Of a stretch of 9,530 nt of DNA, positions 1 to 5,869 are shown one piece after another. The translations under genes and the position numbers were made by a program. How positions within the stretch are numbered: the first letter of the stretch is position 1; each line of letters opens with the position of its first letter. Origin of the DNA: Psychrobacter sp. GTDB taxonomy: Bacteria; Pseudomonadota; Gammaproteobacteria; Pseudomonadales; Moraxellaceae. Where the stretch lies: positions 1-9,530 of the forward strand of contig JAAXIL010000052.1 in NCBI GenBank assembly GCA_012270355.1. Direction: 5' to 3'. The notes beneath the pieces were generated by a model. It had not been told where the DNA came from and searched no databases. It saw only the letters and a list, made by a program, of their open reading frames with translations.

Positions 1-744
1 AATCGTCGCCATGTGTCCTGCTTGCACGGGAGTTAACCCCTTATCCATCCAAATGCTCGGCAAGAAACTCACAATCGTATAAAAGAGGAGCGACTGCAAG
101 CCCATAAAAATTGCCAATTGCCAAGCGAGTGGGGCAGTCCAAACTGACACCGTTTTTGGTGTTGCAGTTTCCTTGATAGGGTTAGAAGAACCGTTGCCTA
201 TATGATGCGATGAACCCAGACGCATCCATTTCCAGCCGACGTGTGTCGCCAGAGGATCCACCAGACCCGCCACACTGCCTGCAAATAAGGTCATGGTAAG
301 GCTATAAATGCTGGTCATTAAGGCGATATGCTCAGGCGTTCGCTGTTTAATCACAGGAGCTGCCAATGTATTGGTAAAACCAATCGCTAATGAAAATAGT
401 AATGTAGCGAACAAAAACGGCAACCAACTTGCCCATATTGACCGAAACACAATGCCAAGAGTGATGGCAATTAAACTGGCAATAAGCGTATTTTCCAGAC
501 CAAAGCGTTTGCCAATCGCAGGCGAGATGAGCGACCCTAATGCAAACATCAGCATCGGTAAAGCCCCCAGCCAGCCGATATGCGACTCACCGATACCGAG
601 CGACTGCTGCACCATCGGCACAACAGGTCCGAGTGCTGCAAGGGGTGACCGCATATTTGCCGCCAAAAAGAAAATGGCAATCGCCACCAACCAAAACGTT
701 TGGCGAGATGAGGGCATTGGGCGAGCGTGCGATAATTCAGACAT
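1..744 (-). CDS. MFS transporter, CynX/NimT family (3' part outside window)
   Basis: The first 248 residues of an inner-membrane major facilitator; the C-terminal half lies beyond the window edge. Family marks seen are RSPLAALGP (residues 32-40) in helix 1, WLGALPMLMFALGSLISP (58-75) in helix 2, the loop GKRFGLE (78-84), and APLAWQLAIFMGLQSLLFY (204-222), typical of helix 7 in cyanate/2-nitroimidazole-type transporters (CynX, NimT). The substrate cannot be told from sequence. Helices are visible at about 17-40, 57-77, 86-103, 106-127, 141-162 and 206-229. The segment expected to be helix 6, after GWKW (170-173), is missing: the chain passes straight into a polar stretch (174-203). The ATG at 744 is the natural start but has no strong Shine-Dalgarno sequence. 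The gene lies downstream of nqrM, separated from it by two terminator-like hairpins, so it probably has its own promoter. Confidence 0.8.
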   Translation of the reverse strand, partial: MSELSHARPMPSSRQTFWLVAIAIFFLAANMRSPLAALGPVVPMVQQSLGIGESHIGWLGALPMLMFALGSLISPAIGKRFGLENTLIASLIAITLGIVFRSIWASWLPFLFATLLFSLAIGFTNTLAAPVIKQRTPEHIALMTSIYSLTMTLFAGSVAGLVDPLATHVGWKWMRLGSSHHIGNGSSNPIKETATPKTVSVWTAPLAWQLAIFMGLQSLLFYTIVSFLPSIWMDKGLTPVQAGHMATI

Positions 745-778
745 GATTTTAATTTGTAACTTTAGAATTTAACTCAAT

Positions 779-804
779 AAAAAAAGCCCACCAATCGGTA
801 GGCT
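779..804 (-). terminator. Intrinsic terminator downstream of nqrM
   Basis: Read on the minus strand, AGCCTACC (804-797) pairs with GGTGGGCT (792-785) through eight pairs including one T-G wobble. The loop is four bases, and a run of seven T follows (785-779). This is a classical Rho-independent terminator oriented to stop transcription from nqrM before the MFS gene. Confidence 0.75.
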
Positions 805-820
805 CTATTACTTCCATGAC

Positions 821-868
821 AAAAAACTAGGGGTAGGCTCTCGCCCTCAATAAATCAATAAACCCTAG
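821..868 (-). terminator. Second terminator-like hairpin (tandem)
   Basis: On the minus strand CTAGGG (868-863) can pair with CCCTAG at the far side of a long loop (832-827), and six T follow (826-821). The loop of about 30 bases makes it weaker than the hairpin at 779-804. It shares the 10-base word AGAGCCTACC with that hairpin, at an offset of 35 bases. It may be a backup terminator for nqrM or part of a leader/attenuator of the MFS gene. Confidence 0.4.
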
Positions 869-928
869 CGTATGGAAAGATTATAAGATGGTTGATAGAT
901 GAATACAATCGTCAAAACAAACATTGAT

Positions 929-1177
929 TTACACGGCTGATTTCCCCAACTGCCCTGCTTTGCCAGCGTCAAAATCGCCTCCCTCGTTAATCTCATCGCA
1001 TTTATTCGGATCATCGCCACACACCTGGCAGGTCTCATCACCCATCAGATTGGCGACCCGTCCGCATGAGCCTCGAAGCGGTTCTTTTTTCACCATATAG
1101 CCGATGCCCATGAACAAAAAGAACAGCACAAACGCCCCAAAAGTGATGGCGAGAATGGGTAAAAGTTGCGTGAGCAT
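929..1177 (-). CDS. nqrM: NqrM, maturation factor of Na+-translocating NADH:quinone reductase (DUF539)
   Basis: An 82-residue membrane-anchored protein: one helix at about residues 5-29, then a cytoplasmic cysteine-rich tail. The four cysteines lie in GSCGR (Cys38), CQVC (Cys50, Cys53) and KCDE (Cys60). This layout is that of NqrM (old DUF539), the small factor needed to assemble Na+-NQR and thought to help deliver iron to the Fe centre between NqrD and NqrE. The length matches the family. The ATG at 1177 has GAGGT about five bases upstream. In many genomes nqrM follows apbE at the end of the nqr operon. Here no nqr gene is in view; its upstream neighbour on the same strand is the Na+/H+ antiporter nhaD, 57 bases from the ancestral nhaD stop, so co-transcription is plausible. 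Terminators follow at 821-868 and 779-804. Confidence 0.88.
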   Translation of the reverse strand: MLTQLLPILAITFGAFVLFFLFMGIGYMVKKEPLRGSCGRVANLMGDETCQVCGDDPNKCDEINEGGDFDAGKAGQLGKSAV

Positions 1178-1234
1178 AATGACCTCAGCGTCATGCAGAA
1201 AATTAGAGTAGGTGCTTATTTTAACACAACCTGG

Positions 1235-1297
1235 CTATAACACCTGAATGGCAAAAAAAATAGATCCTCCTAAAAAAAAACCAGCTACCGAAATTCA
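1235..1297 (-). other. In-frame remnant of the NhaD C-terminal helix after a premature TGA
   Basis: Directly after the TGA (1297-1295) the same frame encodes ISVAGFFLGGSIFFAIQVL, 19 residues, and ends at TAG (1237-1235). This is a hydrophobic helix of the kind that closes NhaD proteins (family pattern YLKKI-x-x-L-A-L-x-G-Y-x-x-G). A TGG codon in place of TGA would give an uninterrupted 476-residue protein, close to the usual NhaD length. TGA is used as a true stop elsewhere here (hisB), so a recoded genetic code is unlikely. Confidence 0.75.
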
Positions 1298-2665
1298 TGT
1301 GATACGATTGAGATACAACATAAACGGGATTTTTTCCATGCCCATCGCCGCCACACCTGCCGCCGAGCCAAGAATGAGACAACTGCCACCCGTACCTGCA
1401 CAATATGCCAAAAAGTGCCAAAATTCGCCATCTCTAGCAAATAAGGTTTGCCGTGCCAACGCCTCGCCCGATAGCCCTGCAAGCGTCGCCTCGTCAACAA
1501 GTGGATACATTTTCATCGCCCCTGCCACCAGTGGTACGTTGTCCACCATCGACGAGAACAAGCCAATCAACACGTTAATGACATAGATGTTGCCAAAGGT
1601 GTTGTCGAGCCAGGTCGCTACGTCCGCCAAATGCCCTGCGGTGGCAAGTGCCGACACCGCCAGCAGCATGCCCAAGAAAAACAAGCTGCTTGCCATGTCC
1701 ACTTTGGACAATACACCGACAACGGTGACATGCGATTTTACATATTTGTCGTGATTACGGTGCATAAGTTCGGTCACCACCCACAGCACGCCCACGCCAA
1801 ACATGATGCCCATGTATGGGGGCAGATGCGTCACGGTTTTGAACACCGGCACAAAAGCGAGTGCTCCAAGCCCCAATGACAGCACCGTCATTCGCGTTTT
1901 GCGAGTGATGGGTAGGGCAGGGTTTGACACCGTAGCAGGGGATAAGGGCGTTTCGGGCGTAAAATGCAACGCATCGGGTGAGCCGTCAGCAGGGCGAGCA
2001 ATGCGTTGTCCTTTAAACTTCATGGTGAGCAGTCCAAGTGGCACCAGTGCCGCCACCAAACTCGGCACAAACAACGCAGGAATCATGCCTGTTGCCGTGA
2101 TTTGTGTGCCAATCCACAGCATTGTGGTGGTGACCGCCCCAATTGGCGACCATGCCCCGCCCGCATTGGCACAAATCACCACCATGCCCGCAAACCACAG
2201 CCGTGTTTCTTTATCGGCAATGATTTTACGCAGTAGCGAGACCATGACAATGGTGGTTGTCAGGTTATCCAATATGGCGGATAAAAAGAAGGTGAGAATG
2301 CCGATCACCCAAATCATCGTGACGGCATTAGTCGTGGTGATGCGGTTAATGATGGGCTGGAAACCGTCGTGAGCATCAATCAGCTCCACAATCACCATCG
2401 CCCCCATCAAGAAAAACAGGATTTCGGCAATCTCTGCTAAATGATGCCGAAGCTCGACGTTTAGGAATTGTGATGCCCCATGACCTGCCGTCGTCCCTGC
2501 TTCAGTGAGATGGCTGGCAAGCAGGGTATCTGCTCCAAAGACGAGCAATGTCCACAACAAAATGGTGGTCAAAATAGCAGATGAGGCTTTATTAAAGTGA
2601 ATGTTGTGTTCAAAGGCAATCGCAAGATAGCCCAGCACAAATACCACCGCCATTAAAAGATACAT
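1295..2665 (-). CDS. nhaD: Na+/H+ antiporter NhaD, apparently cut short by a TGA
   Basis: A 456-residue multi-helix inner-membrane protein of the ion-transporter superfamily that exchanges Na+ (or Li+) for protons. Signature stretches are LDNLTTTIVM (132-141), ANAGGAWSPIGAVTT (166-180), SMVDNVPLVAGAM (372-384) and GTGGSCLILGSAAG (424-437), the conserved unwound-helix regions of NhaD. A polar cytoplasmic segment sits near 216-258. The ATG at 2665 is the start chosen; purine-rich AGGACAGGG precedes it. The reading frame ends at TGA (1297-1295) right after YLNRIT, where NhaD proteins normally go on into a last helix. The same frame continues after the TGA with a good match to that helix (see 1235-1297). 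The protein is therefore a C-terminally truncated NhaD unless the TGA is read through. It lies upstream of nqrM on the same strand. Confidence 0.88.
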   Translation of the reverse strand: MYLLMAVVFVLGYLAIAFEHNIHFNKASSAILTTILLWTLLVFGADTLLASHLTEAGTTAGHGASQFLNVELRHHLAEIAEILFFLMGAMVIVELIDAHDGFQPIINRITTTNAVTMIWVIGILTFFLSAILDNLTTTIVMVSLLRKIIADKETRLWFAGMVVICANAGGAWSPIGAVTTTMLWIGTQITATGMIPALFVPSLVAALVPLGLLTMKFKGQRIARPADGSPDALHFTPETPLSPATVSNPALPITRKTRMTVLSLGLGALAFVPVFKTVTHLPPYMGIMFGVGVLWVVTELMHRNHDKYVKSHVTVVGVLSKVDMASSLFFLGMLLAVSALATAGHLADVATWLDNTFGNIYVINVLIGLFSSMVDNVPLVAGAMKMYPLVDEATLAGLSGEALARQTLFARDGEFWHFLAYCAGTGGSCLILGSAAGVAAMGMEKIPFMLYLNRIT

Positions 2666-2784
2666 ACCCTGTCCTGCCCACTTAAAATGAGGCAGGTATT
2701 TTACACAGTTTTTGCATTAAATGGGGCGATGGTTGGGACTTGAGGGTCGCTAATGGATAGTTGTCGAGTAGTTATGATTGAATG

Positions 2785-3033
2785 TTAAGCAAATAGCAAA
2801 CGTATCATTGAATTTAAGCGTTCTTTATCCTGTTGATTATTATGTTTTATCAACATTTGCCTGACATCATTATCGAACATTGCTTGCCAGTCGCTTTGGT
2901 CAAGCTGATTGTCATCGGTCTTATGTCTTTCGGCTTGACGCTGACGTAAATTCTGTATGAATTTTGGATTAACCAATTCGAATTTGGTATCGTTCCATTC
3001 AAAAGTTAGTCCATTATATTCAATGGTTGGCAT
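2785..3033 (-). CDS. Hypothetical small protein, 82 residues
   Basis: I do not recognise this protein. It begins MPTIEYNGLTFEWND, has no membrane segment or signal peptide, and is rich in Asn, Gln, Asp, Lys and Arg. The second half (about residues 25-80) looks helical and highly charged, with QRQAERHKTDD and NNQQDKERL. The ATG at 3033 was chosen because GAGAT lies a few bases upstream; a TTG at 3048 would add five residues but has no ribosome site. A TATAAT on the minus strand (3053-3048) sits close upstream. It lies 56 bases downstream of the methyltransferase on the same strand and could be the end of that operon. Coding status rests on frame length, start context and plausible composition only. 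It could be a lineage-specific gene. Confidence 0.5.
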   Translation of the reverse strand: MPTIEYNGLTFEWNDTKFELVNPKFIQNLRQRQAERHKTDDNQLDQSDWQAMFDNDVRQMLIKHNNQQDKERLNSMIRLLFA

Positions 3034-3089
3034 TATTATCTCATGCAATTATAGACCGCTATTCCAAGCTATTAATTTCCCATAACTTT

Positions 3090-3698
3090 TTATTCTTTCA
3101 CCGCAAGCGTCACAGTATAGGTTTTACCCTGTTTCACCTTAGTCGCATTGCCAAACACCTCGGTAAACGCCCGTTTCATAAACTGACGCAAGCCGTTAAT
3201 CGTTACCACATAAAACCTCCCGCCCGTTCGCATGCGGGCATACGCATCGAGCAGATACAAATAATGTTGCTCTTTACCGACTTTGGCGGGCAAGTTAGAT
3301 AGCACAAGGCTAAAGGTTTTGTCATCTGCCACCTGATTAAAGCCGTTCGACAAATGCACATCGACATTACCCAGCCCATTATTCGCACAATTACGACGAG
3401 CGTATTCCACTGCCATAAAGTCCTTGTCGATGAGCGTGTGCTGTCCTTGCGGACATTCCCGAGCTGTCGTCATGCCAAGTACGCCATAGCCACAACCTAA
3501 ATCAATCGAATCATCATCGGGCAAAAAATCGACATAATCAAGAAGCATCAAACTGCCATCATCAAGCTTTTCAGGTGAGAAAATGCCCCACGTCGTCTCG
3601 AACGTAAACGGCTTGCCCAACACGTCTTGGGTAAATTTAATGTCCTCTCGCCAGCGGTCAGCTTTAGCAAGAAGGTCGGCAGGTGGTTTGTGGTTCAT
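3090..3698 (-). CDS. Class I SAM-dependent methyltransferase, RsmC/MTS-like
   Basis: A 202-residue soluble protein. Residues 66-72, DLGCGYG, are the glycine-rich S-adenosylmethionine motif I. TLIDKDFMAVEYARRN (88-103) is the motif II acidic strand and helix, and SNLPAKVGKE (134-143) stands where RsmC-type rRNA guanine-N2 methyltransferases have NPPF. FETTWGIFSPEKLDDGS (33-49) resembles the lead-in of the MTS domain (the family has GvFs.. and ..D.gs..LL). It resembles the single MTS domain without the extra N-terminal half of E. coli RsmC. The substrate is not certain: RNA is likely, and NLPAK instead of NPPF may mark a distinct subfamily. Its ribosome site AAGAGAG overlaps the stop region of gph nine bases upstream, so the two genes are probably co-translated from one operon. 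Confidence 0.72.
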   Translation of the reverse strand: MNHKPPADLLAKADRWREDIKFTQDVLGKPFTFETTWGIFSPEKLDDGSLMLLDYVDFLPDDDSIDLGCGYGVLGMTTARECPQGQHTLIDKDFMAVEYARRNCANNGLGNVDVHLSNGFNQVADDKTFSLVLSNLPAKVGKEQHYLYLLDAYARMRTGGRFYVVTINGLRQFMKRAFTEVFGNATKVKQGKTYTVTLAVKE

Positions 3699-3707
3699 AA
3701 TGCTCTC

Positions 3708-4391
3708 TTAATTTTCATCGTTGGTCATCAGCCAATCTTTCAAACTAGCAAAATCATCAAACGCCTCAGACGGCTTAAAGTCTCGAATGTCCTGCCCATA
3801 ATTATAGCCGTAAGACACACCAAGCGTCACCATGCCCGCATTTTGCCCTGCCAAAATATCGTTTTTCGAATCGCCAATCATCATGGCATTGCTGACATCA
3901 AAGCCCAACTTGTTGCACACATAGAGCAGGGGAGCAGGGTCAGGCTTTTTTTGAGGCAAACTGTCACCACCCAGCACTTCGCTAAATAAATCCTGCCAGC
4001 CAAGCGACTGCAAAATTTTGGTTACAAACTGCATCGGCTTGTTGGTGACCAGTGTCAGCGTAAAGCCTGCCCTTTTCAGTTCATGCAAGCCAGCATCGAC
4101 ATCGACATACGGCACGGTTTTTTGCCCGCTGATATCGCTGTATTTGCTAAAAAATACGTCTAAAGCGGTATCAACTTCAGGATGGTTCAGTTCAGCGTCG
4201 GTCAGTTCTGTCCGATTAAACCATGCACGTGCCACCAGAGGTCTTGCCCCATTGCCCACCCAGCCCCGCACCGCATCCATCGGACGCATAGGTTTATCAA
4301 ACTCACCAAGCATGGCATTTACCGCATCGGCAAGGTCAGGCACGCTGTCGATGAGGGTGCCATCAAAATCAAAAATTAAAAGAGGTCGCAT
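3708..4391 (-). CDS. gph: Phosphoglycolate phosphatase (HAD superfamily)
   Basis: A 227-residue cytoplasmic hydrolase that dephosphorylates 2-phosphoglycolate, a by-product of DNA repair and oxidative metabolism. The HAD motifs are in order: DFDGT (8-12) with nucleophile Asp8 and Asp10, VTNKP (115-119), KKPDP (148-152), and GDSKND (173-178) for Mg2+. LIDSVPDLADAVNAML (13-28) opens the helical cap and is typical of Gph. The frame stays open upstream to 4505, but the start is placed at ATG 4391 because family members begin two or three residues before the L-I-F-D-F-D strand, and the upstream stretch holds promoter-like elements instead. The ribosome site is weak. The methyltransferase gene follows after nine bases. 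Related HAD phosphatases with other sugar-phosphate substrates cannot be excluded. Confidence 0.88.
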   Translation of the reverse strand: MRPLLIFDFDGTLIDSVPDLADAVNAMLGEFDKPMRPMDAVRGWVGNGARPLVARAWFNRTELTDAELNHPEVDTALDVFFSKYSDISGQKTVPYVDVDAGLHELKRAGFTLTLVTNKPMQFVTKILQSLGWQDLFSEVLGGDSLPQKKPDPAPLLYVCNKLGFDVSNAMMIGDSKNDILAGQNAGMVTLGVSYGYNYGQDIRDFKPSEAFDDFASLKDWLMTNDEN

Positions 4392-4421
4392 AGTTTCTGT
4401 CACTCGTATAAGTTGTACGCT

Positions 4422-4451
4422 TTTATAGCAAATGAAAAGGGGCAAGGACAA
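4422..4451 (-). promoter_or_regulatory. Candidate sigma70 promoter for gph
   Basis: On the minus strand TTGTCC (4451-4446) and TATAAA (4427-4422) are separated by 18 bases, and transcription would start about 25 bases before the gph ATG at 4391. It lies inside the open frame that extends upstream of gph, supporting the shorter start. Four of six -35 bases match the consensus. Confidence 0.45.
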
Positions 4452-4535
4452 GGCAAGCAAACGACGAGGTACAAGAAGCACTTTGGGTGAGTTTAACGCA
4501 GACATTGCCTCTCTTAAGACGCTATAAATAAAAAG

Positions 4536-5033
4536 CTAGCAATCTTTGTATTTTTCTCGGTGAGCCTTCTTCATCTCAAGATACGTTTCATTTTCACGGC
4601 ATAAGTCCCATTTTTCCTTAAAAATGCGAGCCGACTCTGCCTTGATGGGATCTTCCTTTTGACGGGGTAGTTCCTCTCGCCCGTGTGCACCACTTTGCCC
4701 TTTCTTATCGTCGGGCACTGCACCTTTGTATTTTTTGCCCCCTTTGTGATTGGCGTAACGGCGAGCACGGGTGTAGCCCATTTGCAAAAACTTGCGTGCC
4801 ATGTCTGCCCCGACAAAGTCGTCATCCGCCAAATAATTAAGGAACATTTGATAAATGTGGTCACTGCTGGGCTGGGCAACGTCGGGTGTGGCAAACCGCC
4901 AATGCGGTAGGATTTCGGATTTATATGGCTCAACAAGTAGCACGCCTTGCTCGCCACGCCCCACTCGATATAGCTCGGGCTGTTTGCGTAAGTCTAAATT
5001 TTTGTAATCTAGATCGTAATCAAACTCTCGCAC
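4536..5033 (-). CDS. DUF4385 family protein
   Basis: A 165-residue soluble protein matching the DUF4385 family as I recall it. The N-terminus has FDYDLDYKNLDLR (4-16) and PELYRVGRGEQGVLLVEPY (19-37), followed by KSEILPHWRF (38-47). The centre has DDFVGADMARKFLQMGYTRARRY (71-93) with NHKGGKKY after it. The C-terminal third is charged and helical (KEKWDLCRENETYLEMKKAH). No enzymatic motif is apparent and the biochemical role is unknown. The start is a GTG at 5033; an in-frame TAG shortly upstream leaves no earlier start, and the preceding sequence holds only a weak AAGAGA ribosome site. It stands alone between gph and tRNA-Phe on the same strand, with a terminator on its upstream side, so it is likely a single-gene unit with its own promoter. 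Confidence 0.78.
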   Translation of the reverse strand: MREFDYDLDYKNLDLRKQPELYRVGRGEQGVLLVEPYKSEILPHWRFATPDVAQPSSDHIYQMFLNYLADDDFVGADMARKFLQMGYTRARRYANHKGGKKYKGAVPDDKKGQSGAHGREELPRQKEDPIKAESARIFKEKWDLCRENETYLEMKKAHREKYKDC

Positions 5034-5072
5034 TGTTTTTCTCTTTGGCTAAAATTATTAAGATTAGAAGCT

Positions 5073-5101
5073 ATCATGATTACATGATTATAAGTTGTAA
5101 A
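5073..5101 (-). promoter_or_regulatory. Candidate promoter for the DUF4385 gene, with a tandem 8-mer
   Basis: On the minus strand TTTACA (5101-5096), 17 bases, then CATGAT (5078-5073); five and four of six consensus bases match. The spacer region contains CATGATTA twice in tandem (plus strand 5075-5090), which also creates overlapping ATCATGAT palindromes and might be an operator. It lies after the tRNA terminator, as expected for an independent gene. Confidence 0.35.
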
Positions 5102-5136
5102 AACGAGATAGGGCAGAGGATAAACGTTATGGCAAC

Positions 5137-5172
5137 AAAAAACCCTCAATGCCAATTTAGCAATGAGGGTTT
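5137..5172 (-). terminator. Intrinsic terminator of tRNA-Phe
   Basis: On the minus strand AAACCCTCA (5172-5164) pairs perfectly with TGAGGGTTT (5148-5140) around a 15-base loop, followed by further T residues to 5137. It lies 27 bases after the encoded CCA end of the tRNA. Confidence 0.8.
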
Positions 5173-5198
5173 AGTATAAACCTAAAACTTGTCGCAAA

Positions 5199-5274
5199 TG
5201 GTGGCTCGAGGCAGGATCGAACTGCCGACACAAGGATTTTCAATCCTTTGCTCTACCAACTGAGCTATCGAGCC
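5199..5274 (-). tRNA. tRNA-Phe (GAA)
   Basis: A 76-base cloverleaf on the minus strand. The acceptor stem GGCTCGA (5274-5268) pairs with TCGAGCC (5209-5203), followed by discriminator A and an encoded CCA (5201-5199). The D arm is GCTC-AGTTGGTA-GAGC. The anticodon stem AAGGA/TCCTT closes the loop TTGAAAA, giving anticodon GAA for phenylalanine. The T arm is GGCAG-TTCGATC-CTGCC. All stems are fully paired, so the gene looks functional. A strong promoter lies just upstream and a terminator just downstream, so it is a stand-alone unit. Confidence 0.97.
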
Positions 5275-5292
5275 ATGTGTTGCGAGGTGGGT

Positions 5293-5321
5293 ATTAAACT
5301 AAATTGATGCGTGGCTGTCAA
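5293..5321 (-). promoter_or_regulatory. Sigma70 promoter of tRNA-Phe
   Basis: On the minus strand TTGACA (5321-5316), an exact -35 consensus, then 17 bases, then TTTAAT (5298-5293). The start of transcription would fall about 10-13 bases before the tRNA 5' end at 5274. The GC-rich bases just after the -10 (ACCCACC) fit the discriminator of stringently controlled stable-RNA promoters; that last point is inference. Confidence 0.75.
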
Positions 5322-5348
5322 GCAAAAAATTAAATGGTTTATCAATAC

Positions 5349-5786
5349 TCAATGCCACGCCCGAGCGGTCAGCATCTCATACTCGCTCATGATGCGATGG
5401 ATTTCAGTATCAACGGGCATAAACTGTTTCACGCCTTTTTTGACCTCGGCATCATACACTTGCTTGATGAACTTGCCTTCAATGTTGCGTCCTTTATTTT
5501 CGGGATGCACCGCCAAATACTCAAGTCGTTTGGTGTCGGTTTGTCCATCGTCGAACACGCCCACGACGCAAATGGGTTTGTCGTTAAACATGCCGACGTA
5601 CAGCAGTCCGCCTTGCCGAAATGCTTGTTCAAACACTGCTAATGGTTCGTCCGTAGGCAAATCAGGTTGGGATGCAGGGTAGTCGGCGTATAACTTCGTA
5701 ATACGCTCACGTAATTCATCGGGCGATTTGGTGTCTCGCATGATAGGGGCATCGAATGAGTTGATGGCGACGGCTTCTAACGGCAT
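5349..5786 (-). CDS. GNAT-fold protein, PanZ/PanM-like acetyl-CoA sensor
   Basis: A 145-residue protein with a GNAT acetyltransferase layout. LLYVGMFNDKPICVVGVF (61-78) resembles PanZ's YAARFNERLLAAVRV segment, and KLYADYPASQ (31-40) resembles PanZ's KIWPEYSPSS. Residues 86-104 (KRLEYLAVHPENKGRNIEG) hold the beta-4 strand and the acetyl-CoA pyrophosphate loop. In Enterobacteria, PanZ (PanM) binds acetyl-CoA and aspartate decarboxylase proenzyme PanD to trigger its self-cleavage for pantothenate synthesis; Acinetobacter-type genomes carry members annotated as PanZ family. Here the usual R-R-x-G-x-G loop is degenerate (NKGRNIEG), so acetyl transfer is doubtful while ligand binding may remain. 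No panD is in view. The ATG at 5786 has no good ribosome site; ATG 5741 is an alternative. It is divergent from hisB. A general N-acetyltransferase is the alternative reading. Confidence 0.6.
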   Translation of the reverse strand: MPLEAVAINSFDAPIMRDTKSPDELRERITKLYADYPASQPDLPTDEPLAVFEQAFRQGGLLYVGMFNDKPICVVGVFDDGQTDTKRLEYLAVHPENKGRNIEGKFIKQVYDAEVKKGVKQFMPVDTEIHRIMSEYEMLTARAWH

Positions 5787-5835
5787 AGTTTTTTATTTTT
5801 GGTTTAATTATTTTAATCGCAATAGTTTATCATAA

Positions 5836-5856
5836 TACGCCATTGTAAATGGCGTA
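5836..5856. promoter_or_regulatory. Inverted repeat between divergent panZ-like gene and hisB
   Basis: TACGCCATT, three bases GTA, then AATGGCGTA: a perfect 9-bp inverted repeat in the 123-base divergent control region. It lies upstream of the candidate hisB -10 region (5870-5878), where an operator or activator site would sit. Neither strand has a T-run after the stem, so it is not a terminator. Confidence 0.5.
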
Positions 5857-5869
5857 AAAACAGGCGGTT

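Noticed and set aside
308..772. Long open frame on the plus strand opposite the MFS transporter
   Set aside because: It is antisense to a well-supported membrane protein, with no family resemblance or ribosome site.
1295..1297. Idea that TGA encodes Trp in this organism
   Set aside because: hisB and the PanZ-like gene end in TGA at the expected family length, so TGA is a normal stop here.
1803..2372. 189-codon open frame on the plus strand inside nhaD
   Set aside because: It lies antisense to the conserved NhaD motifs, and its composition is that of a mirrored membrane protein.
2673..2696. CCTGCC/GGCAGG 6-bp hairpin just before the nhaD start, as an RNA switch over the ribosome site
   Set aside because: The stem is short, the loop is 12 bases, and the ribosome site itself is ambiguous, so there is not enough for a feature call.
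4392..4505. N-terminal extension of gph by 38 residues (from ATG 4505)
   Set aside because: The HAD motif I strand must lie near the N-terminus in Gph, the extension has no family match, and it contains a promoter-like pair at 4422-4451.
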